Numbered from the stretch's first letter, positions 1 through 6,432 are shown. The stretch is 10,669 nt of DNA from an uncultured Bacteroidales bacterium (GCA_903912795.1 CAIWIS010000181.1:1-10669), one strand, 5' to 3'. Translations and numbers: made by a program. The notes: generated by a model not told the origin, from the sequence alone.

Positions 1-1056
1 ACGATACGAACGTGGCTTGTATTTATAAATTTCGCAGTGATGCGGACAATTCATAGGTTTCAATAAATATTCTTCGCCTTCTTCAGGAGTATGAATTGGT
101 TGAAACGAATCTTTTCCATATTTGGCGTAGTGACCCGAAGTTACATACAATTGTTTGTTGCCGATATGCGGTGTCATTACCTGTTCGTAATCGAATCGTC
201 GTTGAATTTTTTTCAAAAAATCCTCTAAGCGCAATCGCAAAGCAGTACCACGAGGCAACCACAATGGCAAACCTTTTCCAACCATTTCGGAAAAAGTAAA
301 CAATTCCAGTTCCTTTCCTATTTTACGATGGTCACGTTTTTTAGCTTCTTCCAACAATACTAAATACTCATCGAGCATTTTCTTTTTTGGAAAAGTAATA
401 CCGTAAATACGAGTCAACATTTTACGTTTTTCGTCGCCACGCCAGTATGCTCCGGCTACGCTGAGTAGCTTGATGGCTTTTATTTCGCCCGTATTTGGCA
501 AGTGAGGTCCACGACAAAGATCCGTAAAGTTACCTTGTGAGTATAGAGTTATTGTACCGTCTTCTAAAGCACTGATAAGTTCTACTTTATATTCGTCGCC
601 TTTATCTTCGAATTTTTTAAGAGCTTCGGCTTTGCTAATATCGTTACGAACAATGAGTTCTTTGCGAGCAGCCAATTCCACCATTTTTGCTTCGATAGTT
701 GCTAAGTCGCCCTCTTTAATCACTGCCGTTCCTGGGTCAACATCGTAGTAAAAGCCGTTTTCGATAGCTGGCCCAATTCCGAATTTCATGCCCGGATACA
801 ATTCCTGAAGCGCTTCGGCCATAAGGTGAGCCGACGAATGCCAGTAGGCATGTTTTGCTTCTTCGTCGTCCCATTTATGCAGTTTTATGGCTGCATCAAT
901 TTCGATAGGACGGCTTAAGTCCCAAATTTGTTCGTTTACTGTGATGGCAAGCACCTCTTGTGCAAGTCGTGAGCTGATACTTTCAGCCAATTGAAGTCCG
1001 GTAATGCCTTTGGCAAATTCGCGCACCGAACCGTCGGGGAATGTTACTTTAATCAT
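1..1056 (-). CDS. thrS: Threonine--tRNA ligase, N-terminal 352 residues (cut by window edge)
   Basis: This cytoplasmic class II aminoacyl-tRNA synthetase charges tRNA-Thr with threonine and hydrolyses mischarged Ser-tRNA-Thr. The translation starts MIKVTFPDGSVREF, a TGS domain (about residues 1-62). The editing domain follows with HSSAH (H73, H77) and DLCRGPH (C181, H185), matching the editing-site residues H73, H77, C182 and H186 of the E. coli enzyme. The catalytic domain then begins. KPMNCPHH supplies the zinc-ligand cysteine C337 (E. coli C334), and the gene leaves the window just after RSYR, before motif 2. The family is about 640-650 residues long, so roughly 290 C-terminal residues lie off the left side. 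The ATG at 1056 gives the family's usual N terminus and sits about 45 bp inside a -7 promoter box. The infC-rpmI-rplT genes often follow thrS in this phylum, but that region is not visible. Confidence 0.97.
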   Translation of the reverse strand, partial: MIKVTFPDGSVREFAKGITGLQLAESISSRLAQEVLAITVNEQIWDLSRPIEIDAAIKLHKWDDEEAKHAYWHSSAHLMAEALQELYPGMKFGIGPAIENGFYYDVDPGTAVIKEGDLATIEAKMVELAARKELIVRNDISKAEALKKFEDKGDEYKVELISALEDGTITLYSQGNFTDLCRGPHLPNTGEIKAIKLLSVAGAYWRGDEKRKMLTRIYGITFPKKKMLDEYLVLLEEAKKRDHRKIGKELELFTFSEMVGKGLPLWLPRGTALRLRLEDFLKKIQRRFDYEQVMTPHIGNKQLYVTSGHYAKYGKDSFQPIHTPEEGEEYLLKPMNCPHHCEIYKYKPRSYR

Positions 1057-1099
1057 GTTTGTTGAACCTTACAAATGGTTTTTTATTTTTTTTGAGTTG

Positions 1100-1107
1100 C
1101 AAAGATA
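1100..1107 (-). promoter_or_regulatory. Probable thrS -7 promoter box
   Basis: On the minus strand this reads TATCTTTG, an exact match to the Bacteroidetes -7 consensus TAnnTTTG. It is followed by CAAC, as at several other starts here. The expected transcription start is about 5-8 bp further toward thrS, giving a leader of about 35-40 nt. No convincing TTG lies at the -33 position. Confidence 0.65.
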
Positions 1108-1119
1108 GTGTTTTTTTAC

Positions 1120-1155
1120 TTTATAAGGTTTGAAATGTTTATAAAGTTTATAAAG
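1120..1155. repeat. Four-unit AT-rich 9-bp tandem repeat in the thrS/POT intergenic region
   Basis: Four successive 9-mers begin with TTT: TTTATAAGG, TTTGAAATG, TTTATAAAG, TTTATAAAG. The last two are identical. The array lies just upstream of the thrS promoter in the divergent intergenic space. Its role is unknown; it could be a bendable AT element or a low-complexity intergenic repeat. Confidence 0.6.
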
Positions 1156-1248
1156 TTTTTTGCAAAGAATCAATACGTTTGAAGTTGCTTTTTATGATAA
1201 TTATGATTCAAATGCTGTATAAATATTTACGATTCTAACATTTTTGAT

Positions 1249-1256
1249 TATATTTG
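1249..1256 (+). promoter_or_regulatory. Probable -7 promoter box of the peptide transporter gene
   Basis: TATATTTG matches TAnnTTTG exactly, followed by TCGCAC. At 19 bp upstream there is only TTTA, a half match to the -33 element. The box overlaps a TTG codon at 1254 that could open a longer reading frame. This is the main reason for placing the translation start at the ATG at 1299. Confidence 0.65.
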
Positions 1257-1298
1257 TCGCACAAAAAAATTATTAACAACAATAACACAAACAACTTT

Positions 1299-2798
1299 AT
1301 GTTAAAAAATCATCCTAAAGGATTAATTCCAGCAGCTTTAGCTAACATGGGCGAACGCTTTGGTTTCTATACCATGATGGCAATTCTCACATTATTCCTC
1401 ATGTCGAAATTCAATATAACGGGCACCGAAGCAGGCACCTTATATTCAATTTTTTACGGAGCAATTTACATTTTAGCATTAGTAGGAGGTACTATAGCCG
1501 ACAAACTACAAAATTACAAAGGTACAATCATAGCAGGTTTGGTCATTATGGCAGCTGGATATGTATTTTTAGCAATGCCTGCTCTTATCACTACTAAGTA
1601 TATTGCATTAGCTGCGCTTTTGGTAATTGCTTTTGGAAATGGATTATTTAAGGGCAATCTTCAAGCATTGGTAGGTCAAATGTACGACAATGATGAGTTT
1701 AGAAGCAGACGCGATTCAGGTTTCCAAATTTTTTATATGTTTATCAATATAGGTGCCATGTTTGCTCCATTTTTGGCAACATGGGTTCGTAATACCTTTG
1801 TAGGCATGCAAGGTTATTCGTACAATTCCGATCTTCCTGGTCTTTGTCACCAATATTTAGATGGGAAAATGAGTGAAGAAGTTATTAGTGGACGTTTCAC
1901 CGAATTAGCTTCAACCGTTTCAAATGGTGTAATGCCTTCAAATTTAGCTGAATTTGCAACTAATTACCTTGATGCATTCAATACTGGTTTTCATTACGCA
2001 TTTCTTACAGCTGTAGTGGCCATGTCAATTTCCTTACTGATTTTTTTATTTACAAAACACATTTTACCAAATCCAAAATCGAAAACAAATACTCAATCTT
2101 CGATATCCTTGGACGAAATAAAACAAGATGCCAAAGAAATAAAACAACGCATATATGCACTATTAGCTGTATTTGGTGTTGTTATTTTCTTCTGGTTCTC
2201 ATTCCACCAAAATGGTTTAACACTTACTATGTTTGCCAAAGACTACACTCATTTAGGTGGCATCTTTAATTCGGTTGAAATATTCCAATCCATTAATCCT
2301 TTCTTAGTGGTATTTCTTACACCACTTGTAATTGCAATTTTTAGCGCAATGGCAAAAAAAGGAAAAGAGCCATCAACACCTAAAAAAATTGCTATAGGTA
2401 TGGGTATTGCGGCATTTGCATTTGTTATAATGGCCGTAGGATCGGTGGGATTACCTTTACTGAAAGACACTGTAGCTGAAGGTGGACTTCCCGAAGTTCA
2501 ACGCGTAACACCATGGTTGCTTTTCGCAGTATATTTTATTCTTACTATTGCTGAATTATTCATTTCGCCTTTAGGACTTTCATTTGTATCGAAAGTGGCT
2601 CCTGCGCACATGCAAGGTTTAATGCAAGGTGGATGGTTGACTGCGACAGCGGTAGGTAACTTCTCTTTATTCTTAGGTGCCATGATGTACGAAAATATCT
2701 CCATATCAATTACATGGACAGTATTTGTATCGGTTTGTCTGGCTTCGATGCTTGTAATGCTTGCTATGGTAAAGTGGCTCGAGCGAGTTGCTAAATAA
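1299..2798 (+). CDS. POT/PTR2-family proton-dependent oligopeptide transporter
   Basis: This is an inner-membrane major-facilitator protein of 499 residues, predicted to import di- and tripeptides with protons. Family marks are visible: NMGERFGFY in TM1 (E19, R20), GNGLFKGN in TM4 (K118 at the conserved TM4 lysine), FQIFYMFINIGAMFAPF in TM5, and IAELFISPLGLSFVSKVAP in TM10 (E419), followed by GLMQGGW. A polar stretch at about residues 162-227 is a large extramembrane loop. An in-frame TTG at 1254 would add 15 residues (SHKKIINNNN...), but it lies inside the -7 box, so ATG 1299 is chosen. Two motif positions are unusual: the first Glu of the canonical ExxERFxYY is Asn (N16), and the usual FEQ of TM7 reads FHQ (H303). 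Similar NMGER sequences are, from memory, typical of Bacteroidetes homologues. It is transcribed divergently from thrS and is probably monocistronic, ending at a hairpin. Confidence 0.92.
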   Translation: MLKNHPKGLIPAALANMGERFGFYTMMAILTLFLMSKFNITGTEAGTLYSIFYGAIYILALVGGTIADKLQNYKGTIIAGLVIMAAGYVFLAMPALITTKYIALAALLVIAFGNGLFKGNLQALVGQMYDNDEFRSRRDSGFQIFYMFINIGAMFAPFLATWVRNTFVGMQGYSYNSDLPGLCHQYLDGKMSEEVISGRFTELASTVSNGVMPSNLAEFATNYLDAFNTGFHYAFLTAVVAMSISLLIFLFTKHILPNPKSKTNTQSSISLDEIKQDAKEIKQRIYALLAVFGVVIFFWFSFHQNGLTLTMFAKDYTHLGGIFNSVEIFQSINPFLVVFLTPLVIAIFSAMAKKGKEPSTPKKIAIGMGIAAFAFVIMAVGSVGLPLLKDTVAEGGLPEVQRVTPWLLFAVYFILTIAELFISPLGLSFVSKVAPAHMQGLMQGGWLTATAVGNFSLFLGAMMYENISISITWTVFVSVCLASMLVMLAMVKWLERVAK

Positions 2799-2822
2799 CA
2801 AATAGTTATTGACATAAAGAGT

Positions 2823-2906
2823 TTAGAACGCAAATAACGCAAATTTCCACAAAGTAGAATATCTTTTTTGTGAAAATTTGCGTTATTTGCGTTATTTGTG
2901 TTCTAA
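2823..2906. repeat. Long imperfect inverted repeat with internal 9-bp units; possible bidirectional terminator
   Basis: The left arm is 2823-2853 and the right arm 2867-2906, with a 13-nt loop. The arms are complementary apart from one mismatch and one extra 9-bp unit in the right arm. The right arm reads TTTGCGTTA (2877-2885), TTTGCGTTA (2886-2894), TTTGTGTTC (2895-2903). The left arm carries two such units in reverse complement. It sits between the convergent transporter and purU genes, ending 8 bp from the purU stop codon, so it could end both transcripts. Its repeated composition differs from a simple terminator and suggests a dispersed intergenic repeat. Confidence 0.75.
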
Positions 2907-2914
2907 GCTTATGA

Positions 2915-3781
2915 CTATTGAAAAACGATTGTTCTATTTTGATATGCCAGAATCTTACGTTCAATGTGTTTTTCGACAGCATGCGAAAGTACTATCTTTT
3001 CCAAATCGCGTCCTTTGCGTATCAACTCTTCCACGGTATCCTTGTGCGAAATATGCGTAACTCCTTGTTCGATAATTGGGCCTGCATCCAAATCGCTGGT
3101 TACATAATGGCTCGTTGCACCAATAATCTTAACACCACGTTCGTGTGCTGCATGATACGGTTTTGCTCCGGCAAATGCTGGTAAAAACGAGTGGTGTATA
3201 TTTATAATTCTGTCAGGATAGTTTTCGATAAACTCAGCCGAAAGTACTTGCATATAACGTGCCAACACGCAAAAAGTGATTTTATGCTGTTTTAAAATCT
3301 CCAACTGTTTAGCTTCTTGAGCTGCTTTTGTGTCTTTGGTTACGGGTAAATAATGGTATTCAATGCCAAAACGTTTAGCCACATCCTCCATATCGGGATG
3401 ATTGCTAATAATAACCGGAATTTCAACATGCCATTCGCCCATAGCATAGCGCGAAAGCAAATCGTACAAACAATGTGACATTTTGGAAACAAAAATTGCC
3501 ATACGAGGCTTTGTGTCAGCAAAATACAATCGGAAAATCATATTATATCTATTGGCCAATAAAGTTTGAAAATACTCTTCGACCTTATCCTTTGGAATCT
3601 GAAAATTGCTTAGCTCCCACTCCACCCGCATAAAGAATATTTTGTCTTCACGATTAACGTATTGGTCGAGATAAAGAATATTTCCTTTGTGTTGGTTAAT
3701 AAATTCGGTAACTGCTGCTAATATTCCAGGTTTATCCGGACAATGTATTAATAAGATTGCTGTATTATCATTCAAATTCAT
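2915..3781 (-). CDS. purU: Formyltetrahydrofolate deformylase
   Basis: This cytoplasmic enzyme hydrolyses 10-formyltetrahydrofolate to formate and tetrahydrofolate, balancing the one-carbon pool and supplying formate for purine synthesis. At 288 residues it has the family's usual length. An N-terminal ACT-type regulatory domain (HCPDKPGILAAVTEFI, about residues 1-80) precedes a formyltransferase-fold domain. In the latter, INIHHSFLP supplies N194 and H196, and SDLDAGPII supplies D232, the equivalent of the Asn-His-Asp catalytic set of formyltransferases. VIISNHPD and FAGAKPYHAAHERGVKIIGATSHYV are also typical of PurU. A TTG three codons upstream could start the frame, but ATG at 3781 gives MNLNDNTAILL and is preferred. 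The gene has its own upstream -7 box and ends against the hairpin shared with the transporter gene. Confidence 0.95.
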   Translation of the reverse strand: MNLNDNTAILLIHCPDKPGILAAVTEFINQHKGNILYLDQYVNREDKIFFMRVEWELSNFQIPKDKVEEYFQTLLANRYNMIFRLYFADTKPRMAIFVSKMSHCLYDLLSRYAMGEWHVEIPVIISNHPDMEDVAKRFGIEYHYLPVTKDTKAAQEAKQLEILKQHKITFCVLARYMQVLSAEFIENYPDRIINIHHSFLPAFAGAKPYHAAHERGVKIIGATSHYVTSDLDAGPIIEQGVTHISHKDTVEELIRKGRDLEKIVLSHAVEKHIERKILAYQNRTIVFQ

Positions 3782-3809
3782 TTCTATCAATTTTTATATA
3801 AACGGGGTG

Positions 3810-3817
3810 CAAAGATA
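3810..3817 (-). promoter_or_regulatory. Probable purU -7 promoter box
   Basis: The minus strand reads TATCTTTG followed by CACC, an exact TAnnTTTG match. It lies 28 bp upstream of the purU ATG, implying a leader of about 20 nt. No clear TTG -33 element is seen at the usual spacing. Confidence 0.65.
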
Positions 3818-3923
3818 ACAATTTAATTCGAAACCACTTTTCAGATAAACAAATTATTGCAAAAACACCCAAACAATAGCATCTACAGCTATACTTATTA
3901 ACAGGCACTTAGAAATTTCTTCC

Positions 3924-3942
3924 AAAAAAAATCATTTTTTTT
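3924..3942. other. A8-TCA-T8 AT palindrome upstream of the tRNA-Asp promoter
   Basis: Eight A, then TCA, then eight T form an almost perfect AT palindrome ending 9 bp before the TTG -33 element of the tRNA-Asp promoter. That placement suits an UP-like or bent-DNA element strengthening a stable-RNA promoter. It does not lie downstream of any gene, so a terminator role is unlikely. The function is inferred from position only. Confidence 0.4.
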
Positions 3943-3951
3943 CATTTTAAC

Positions 3952-3983
3952 TATTGCAGAATTAAAAAATTGCCGTATCTTTG
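3952..3983 (+). promoter_or_regulatory. tRNA-Asp promoter (-33 and -7 elements)
   Basis: TATTG at 3952-3956 and TATCTTTG at 3976-3983 are separated by exactly 19 bp. This fits the Bacteroidetes sigma-factor arrangement of a TTG -33 element and a TAnnTTTG -7 element. The start is expected near 3988-3991, giving a precursor leader of about 20 nt that contains a GCATTA/TAATGC inverted repeat. Confidence 0.78.
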
Positions 3984-4010
3984 CACCGCATTAGAAAAAT
4001 AATGCTACCT

Positions 4011-4084
4011 GGTTCGGTAGTTCAGTTGGTTAGAATGCCGCCCTGTCACGGCGGAGGTCGCGGGTTCGAGTCCCGTCCGTACCG
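4011..4084 (+). tRNA. tRNA-Asp (anticodon GTC)
   Basis: A 74-nt cloverleaf can be folded. The D stem is GTTC/GAAT. The anticodon stem is CCGCC/GGCGG around loop CTGTCAC, with anticodon GTC. The T stem is GCGGG/CCCGT with loop TTCGAGT, and the discriminator is G. The acceptor arms are GGTTCGG and CCGTACC, which pair except for a T-T mismatch at position 4-69, where CCGAACC would pair perfectly. The gene is followed by CA rather than a full CCA, so the CCA end must be completed after transcription. It has its own promoter and a downstream hairpin. The mismatch may reflect a past integration event at the 3' end. Confidence 0.95.
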
Positions 4085-4092
4085 CAGATTAA

Positions 4093-4135
4093 AAACGCTA
4101 AGTCCTGTTAATAAGGGGTTTAGCGTTTCTGTTTT
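4093..4135 (+). terminator. Rho-independent terminator after tRNA-Asp
   Basis: AAACGCTAA with following GTCC (4093-4105) pairs with GGGGTTTAGCGTTT (4115-4128) around a loop of about nine bases, followed by the T-rich stretch CTGTTTT. It begins 8 bp after the tRNA and should end its transcript. Confidence 0.75.
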
Positions 4136-4143
4136 AAAATAAT

Positions 4144-4163
4144 TGCCGACCATCTGCCGACCA
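4144..4163. repeat. Tandem TGCCGACCA direct repeat downstream of tRNA-Asp
   Basis: TGCCGACCA occurs at 4144-4152 and again at 4155-4163, separated by TC, an 11-bp period close to one helical turn. The GC-rich repeats stand out in an AT-rich spacer. Paired repeats at a helical period next to a tRNA 3' end resemble arm-type recombinase or excisionase binding sites of tRNA-targeting elements. That function is inferred. Confidence 0.6.
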
Positions 4164-4213
4164 AATTTATTTTTCATTCTATTTTATCAGAAGTAAACCG
4201 CATCCGTGCTAGA

Positions 4214-4221
4214 TACATTTG
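4214..4221 (+). promoter_or_regulatory. Orphan -7 promoter-like box with no gene downstream
   Basis: TACATTTG matches TAnnTTTG and is followed by CAAAATG, but no TTG lies at the -33 position. The only reading frame downstream is a 13-codon ATG frame from 4226, before the convergent tRNA-Phe unit. It could be a chance match in AT-rich DNA, a small-RNA start, or the surviving promoter of a deleted integrase gene. Confidence 0.35.
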
Positions 4222-4298
4222 CAAAATGTTATGCATTGACAGTACAAAATTCACGAATTTACAATGAGCCTAAATAATCACTTGAAGTAGGTCAAAAC

Positions 4299-4332
4299 AA
4301 AAAACAGCTACATTTTCATGTAACTGTTTTTT
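4299..4332 (-). terminator. Rho-independent terminator after tRNA-Phe
   Basis: On the plus strand, arms 4299-4313 and 4318-4332 form a 15-bp stem with one G-T wobble and a four-base loop. Read on the minus strand, the stem ends in a run of U. It begins 3 bp after the tRNA-Phe 3' end. The A/T ends of the stem make it potentially active in both directions. Confidence 0.85.
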
Positions 4333-4334
4333 TG

Positions 4335-4407
4335 TGGCGTCACCAGGAATCGAACCGGGGACACAAGGATTTTCAGTCCTTTGCTCTACCAACTGAGCTA
4401 TGACGCC
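4335..4407 (-). tRNA. tRNA-Phe (anticodon GAA)
   Basis: A 73-nt cloverleaf reads on the minus strand. The acceptor GGCGTCA pairs with TGACGCC, the D stem is GCTC/GAGC, and the anticodon stem AAGGA/TCCTT surrounds loop CTGAAAA with anticodon GAA. The T loop is TTCGATT and the discriminator is A. CCA is not encoded. The T stem CCCGG/CCTGG has one C-U mismatch at position 51-63, where CCAGG/CCTGG would pair. The gene has a strong upstream promoter and an adjacent terminator and lies convergent with tRNA-Asp. Confidence 0.95.
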
Positions 4408-4425
4408 ATTTTGCCTTAGCGGGTG

Positions 4426-4456
4426 CAAATATACGGACATTTTTTTAATTGACAAA
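4426..4456 (-). promoter_or_regulatory. tRNA-Phe promoter (-33 and -7 elements)
   Basis: On the minus strand, TTTG (4456-4453) is followed after 19 bp by TATATTTG (4433-4426). This is a full match to the Bacteroidetes TTTG/TAnnTTTG arrangement, with a leader of about 12-15 nt before the tRNA. Confidence 0.82.
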
Positions 4457-4524
4457 TAGCTATTTGAATTTTTCTTTAAAAACCCAATATATCAGAAAAC
4501 CCAACTAAGCAATATATTTTATTA

Positions 4525-6156
4525 TCAACAAATTACGTTCGATTTTATTTGTTTAAAAAAATCATTTCCTTTGTCGTCGACCAAAATAAAAGCTGGAAAA
4601 TCCACTACTTCTATCTTCCAAATAGCTTCCATACCTAACTCTGGATATTCCAAGCATTCCACTTTTTTAATATTCTGTTCTGCTAAAATAGCTGCAGGTC
4701 CACCAATTGAACCTAAATAGAAGCCACCATACTTATTACAAGCATCAGTTACTTGTTGTGTACGGTTACCTTTGGCGATCATTATAAGACTGCCACCGTG
4801 TTGTTGGAATAAATCTACATAGGAATCCATACGACCTGCTGTAGTTGGTCCAAACGAACCCGAAGCCATGCCTTTAGGCGTTTTAGCTGGGCCTGCATAA
4901 TAAATAGGGTGATCTTTTACGTATTGAGGCAATGGCTGACCAGCATCAATCAATTCTTTGAGTTTGGCATGTGCTATATCCCTACCTACAACAATAGTCC
5001 CCGAAAGGGATAAACGTGTGGATACCGGATAAGCTGAAAGTTTGGCCAATATTTCGCTCATTGGTTGATTCAGATCAATTTTCACAGCATCACCTTCACC
5101 TGCATTGCGCAAGTTCTCAGGAATAAATTTACCTGGATTTTCTTCCATCTTTTCTATCCAAAGTCCGTCTTTATTAATTTTTGCTTTTATATTTCTATCG
5201 GCAGAGCACGAAACAGCCATCCCAACAAAACACGAAGCGCCATGACGCGACAAACGAACAATACGAATATCGTGAGCGAAGTATTTACCTCCAAACTGAG
5301 CTCCATAACCCGATGCTTGTGCTTGTTTTAGGATTTTTTGCTCCATTTCTACATCCCTAAATGCTTGTCCAAGTTCATTACCTTCGGTAGGTAATTCGTC
5401 GTAATATTTTGTAGAAGCAAGCTTTACTGTTTTCATACAAGCATCGGCCGACGTTCCACCTATGACAAACGCAATGTGGTAAGGCGGACAAGCAGCTGTA
5501 CCTAGGGTTTTCATTTTTTCGGTTAGGAACTTTTCGAGCGAAACAGGATTCAGCAATGCTTTCGTTTCCTGAAATAAATACGATTTATTGGCCGATCCAC
5601 CACCTTTAGCTATAAACAGGAATTTATATTCGTTACCATGACTGGCCACCAAGTCGATTTGTGCTGGTAAATTAGTACCCGTATTTACTTCGTCGTACAT
5701 ATTAAGAGCAGCATTTTGCGAGTAACGCAAATTTTCTTCGGTATATGTTTCGTAAATACCTTGCGACAAAGCCTCCTCATCGTTGCCATTAGTCCAAACA
5801 TTATTTCCTTTTTTGGCATAAACAGTAGCAGTACCTGTATCCTGACAAAATGGAAGTACGCCTTTGGCAGCAATTTCGGCATTGCGAAGCATGGTTACAG
5901 CCACGTATTTATCGTTTTCGCTAGCTTCGGGATCGTCCAAAATAGCTGCAACTTGTTTTTGATGTTCGGGACGAAGCAAAAAAGCACAGTCGCGCATAGC
6001 AGTGCGGGCAAGTTTAGCAATACCCTCTTGTTCTATTTTTAAAATTTCTTGTCCGTCGAACTCCGAAACCGACACATGCTCTTTAGTGAGCAAGTAATAT
6101 TCTGTTTTTTCTTTTCCCATCGGAAAAGTTTCTTGAAAAATAAAAGGTTTTGCCAT
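4525..6156 (-). CDS. fumA: Class I (iron-sulfur) fumarate hydratase
   Basis: This cytoplasmic enzyme interconverts fumarate and (S)-malate in the citrate cycle or in the reductive branch toward succinate. The 543-residue protein is a full-length single-chain class I fumarase, with the N-terminal (alpha-like) and C-terminal (beta-like) domains fused as in E. coli FumA/FumB. Three cysteines match the [4Fe-4S] ligands: C104 in LPFCQDTGT, C223 in AACPPYH and C317 in AVSCSADRN. KGGGSANKS (from residue 184) and GSFGPTTAGRMDSYVDLF in the C-terminal domain are also family marks. The ATG at 6156 gives MAKPFIFQETFP. The labile cluster predicts oxygen sensitivity and so an anaerobic or microaerobic life style, which is inference. 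The gene stands alone, divergent from the peptidase gene, with a good promoter about 120 bp upstream. Confidence 0.96.
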   Translation of the reverse strand: MAKPFIFQETFPMGKEKTEYYLLTKEHVSVSEFDGQEILKIEQEGIAKLARTAMRDCAFLLRPEHQKQVAAILDDPEASENDKYVAVTMLRNAEIAAKGVLPFCQDTGTATVYAKKGNNVWTNGNDEEALSQGIYETYTEENLRYSQNAALNMYDEVNTGTNLPAQIDLVASHGNEYKFLFIAKGGGSANKSYLFQETKALLNPVSLEKFLTEKMKTLGTAACPPYHIAFVIGGTSADACMKTVKLASTKYYDELPTEGNELGQAFRDVEMEQKILKQAQASGYGAQFGGKYFAHDIRIVRLSRHGASCFVGMAVSCSADRNIKAKINKDGLWIEKMEENPGKFIPENLRNAGEGDAVKIDLNQPMSEILAKLSAYPVSTRLSLSGTIVVGRDIAHAKLKELIDAGQPLPQYVKDHPIYYAGPAKTPKGMASGSFGPTTAGRMDSYVDLFQQHGGSLIMIAKGNRTQQVTDACNKYGGFYLGSIGGPAAILAEQNIKKVECLEYPELGMEAIWKIEVVDFPAFILVDDKGNDFFKQIKSNVIC

Positions 6157-6281
6157 TATAAACTAAATTTGAATGTTAAAGTAATTCTGAAATAATAAAC
6201 CACACAAGTACACAAAAGTAAATCAAAAATCATATTAAGAAGACAAACATATAACTTATATGAATCCATTAAATTGCCCTG

Positions 6282-6311
6282 CAAAATTACGGAATATTTT
6301 CGATAATTCAA
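6282..6311 (-). promoter_or_regulatory. Probable fumarase promoter (-33 and -7 elements)
   Basis: On the minus strand, TTG (6311-6309) and TAATTTTG (6289-6282) are separated by 19 bp, the same spacing as both tRNA promoters. The predicted leader is about 115-120 nt. A second -7-like box at 6213-6220 could give a shorter transcript. Confidence 0.65.
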
Positions 6312-6432
6312 TTCCAAAATTGCATAAAAAAACCATTCAGTTGTCTGTTGTATTGAAAAATAAAATTGCCAACATCAACCTTAATTTGGGTTAAATTAGC
6401 TCATTCAATTCGGATTTCTCGCTTCAAAAAGC

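Noticed and set aside
1254..1298. TTG-initiated 15-residue extension of the peptide transporter
   Set aside because: The codon lies within the TATATTTG promoter box, the extension is low-complexity Asn-rich, and the ATG at 1299 begins at the family's usual N terminus.
2498..2842. 114-residue minus-strand frame opposite the transporter gene
   Set aside because: It is a shadow of a well-supported membrane protein gene, with no domain and no promoter.
2878..3184. Plus-strand frames overlapping the 3' end of purU
   Set aside because: They overlap the repeat hairpin and the conserved purU sequence and look like chance frames.
4197..4260. Minus-strand open stretch ending at a TGA in the inter-tRNA spacer
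   Set aside because: It is short, shows no family resemblance, and has no start context; it is probably chance.
4226..4267. 13-codon plus-strand ATG frame after the orphan -7 box
   Set aside because: It is too short, has no recognisable similarity and no ribosome binding site; it was not called as a gene.
4270..4455. Minus-strand 61-residue open frame (contains VIAQLVEQRTENPCVPGSIPG)
   Set aside because: It is the translation of the tRNA-Phe gene itself, a well-known kind of spurious protein.
5716..6042. 108-residue plus-strand frame opposite fumarase
   Set aside because: It is antisense to a highly conserved enzyme and has no family signature.
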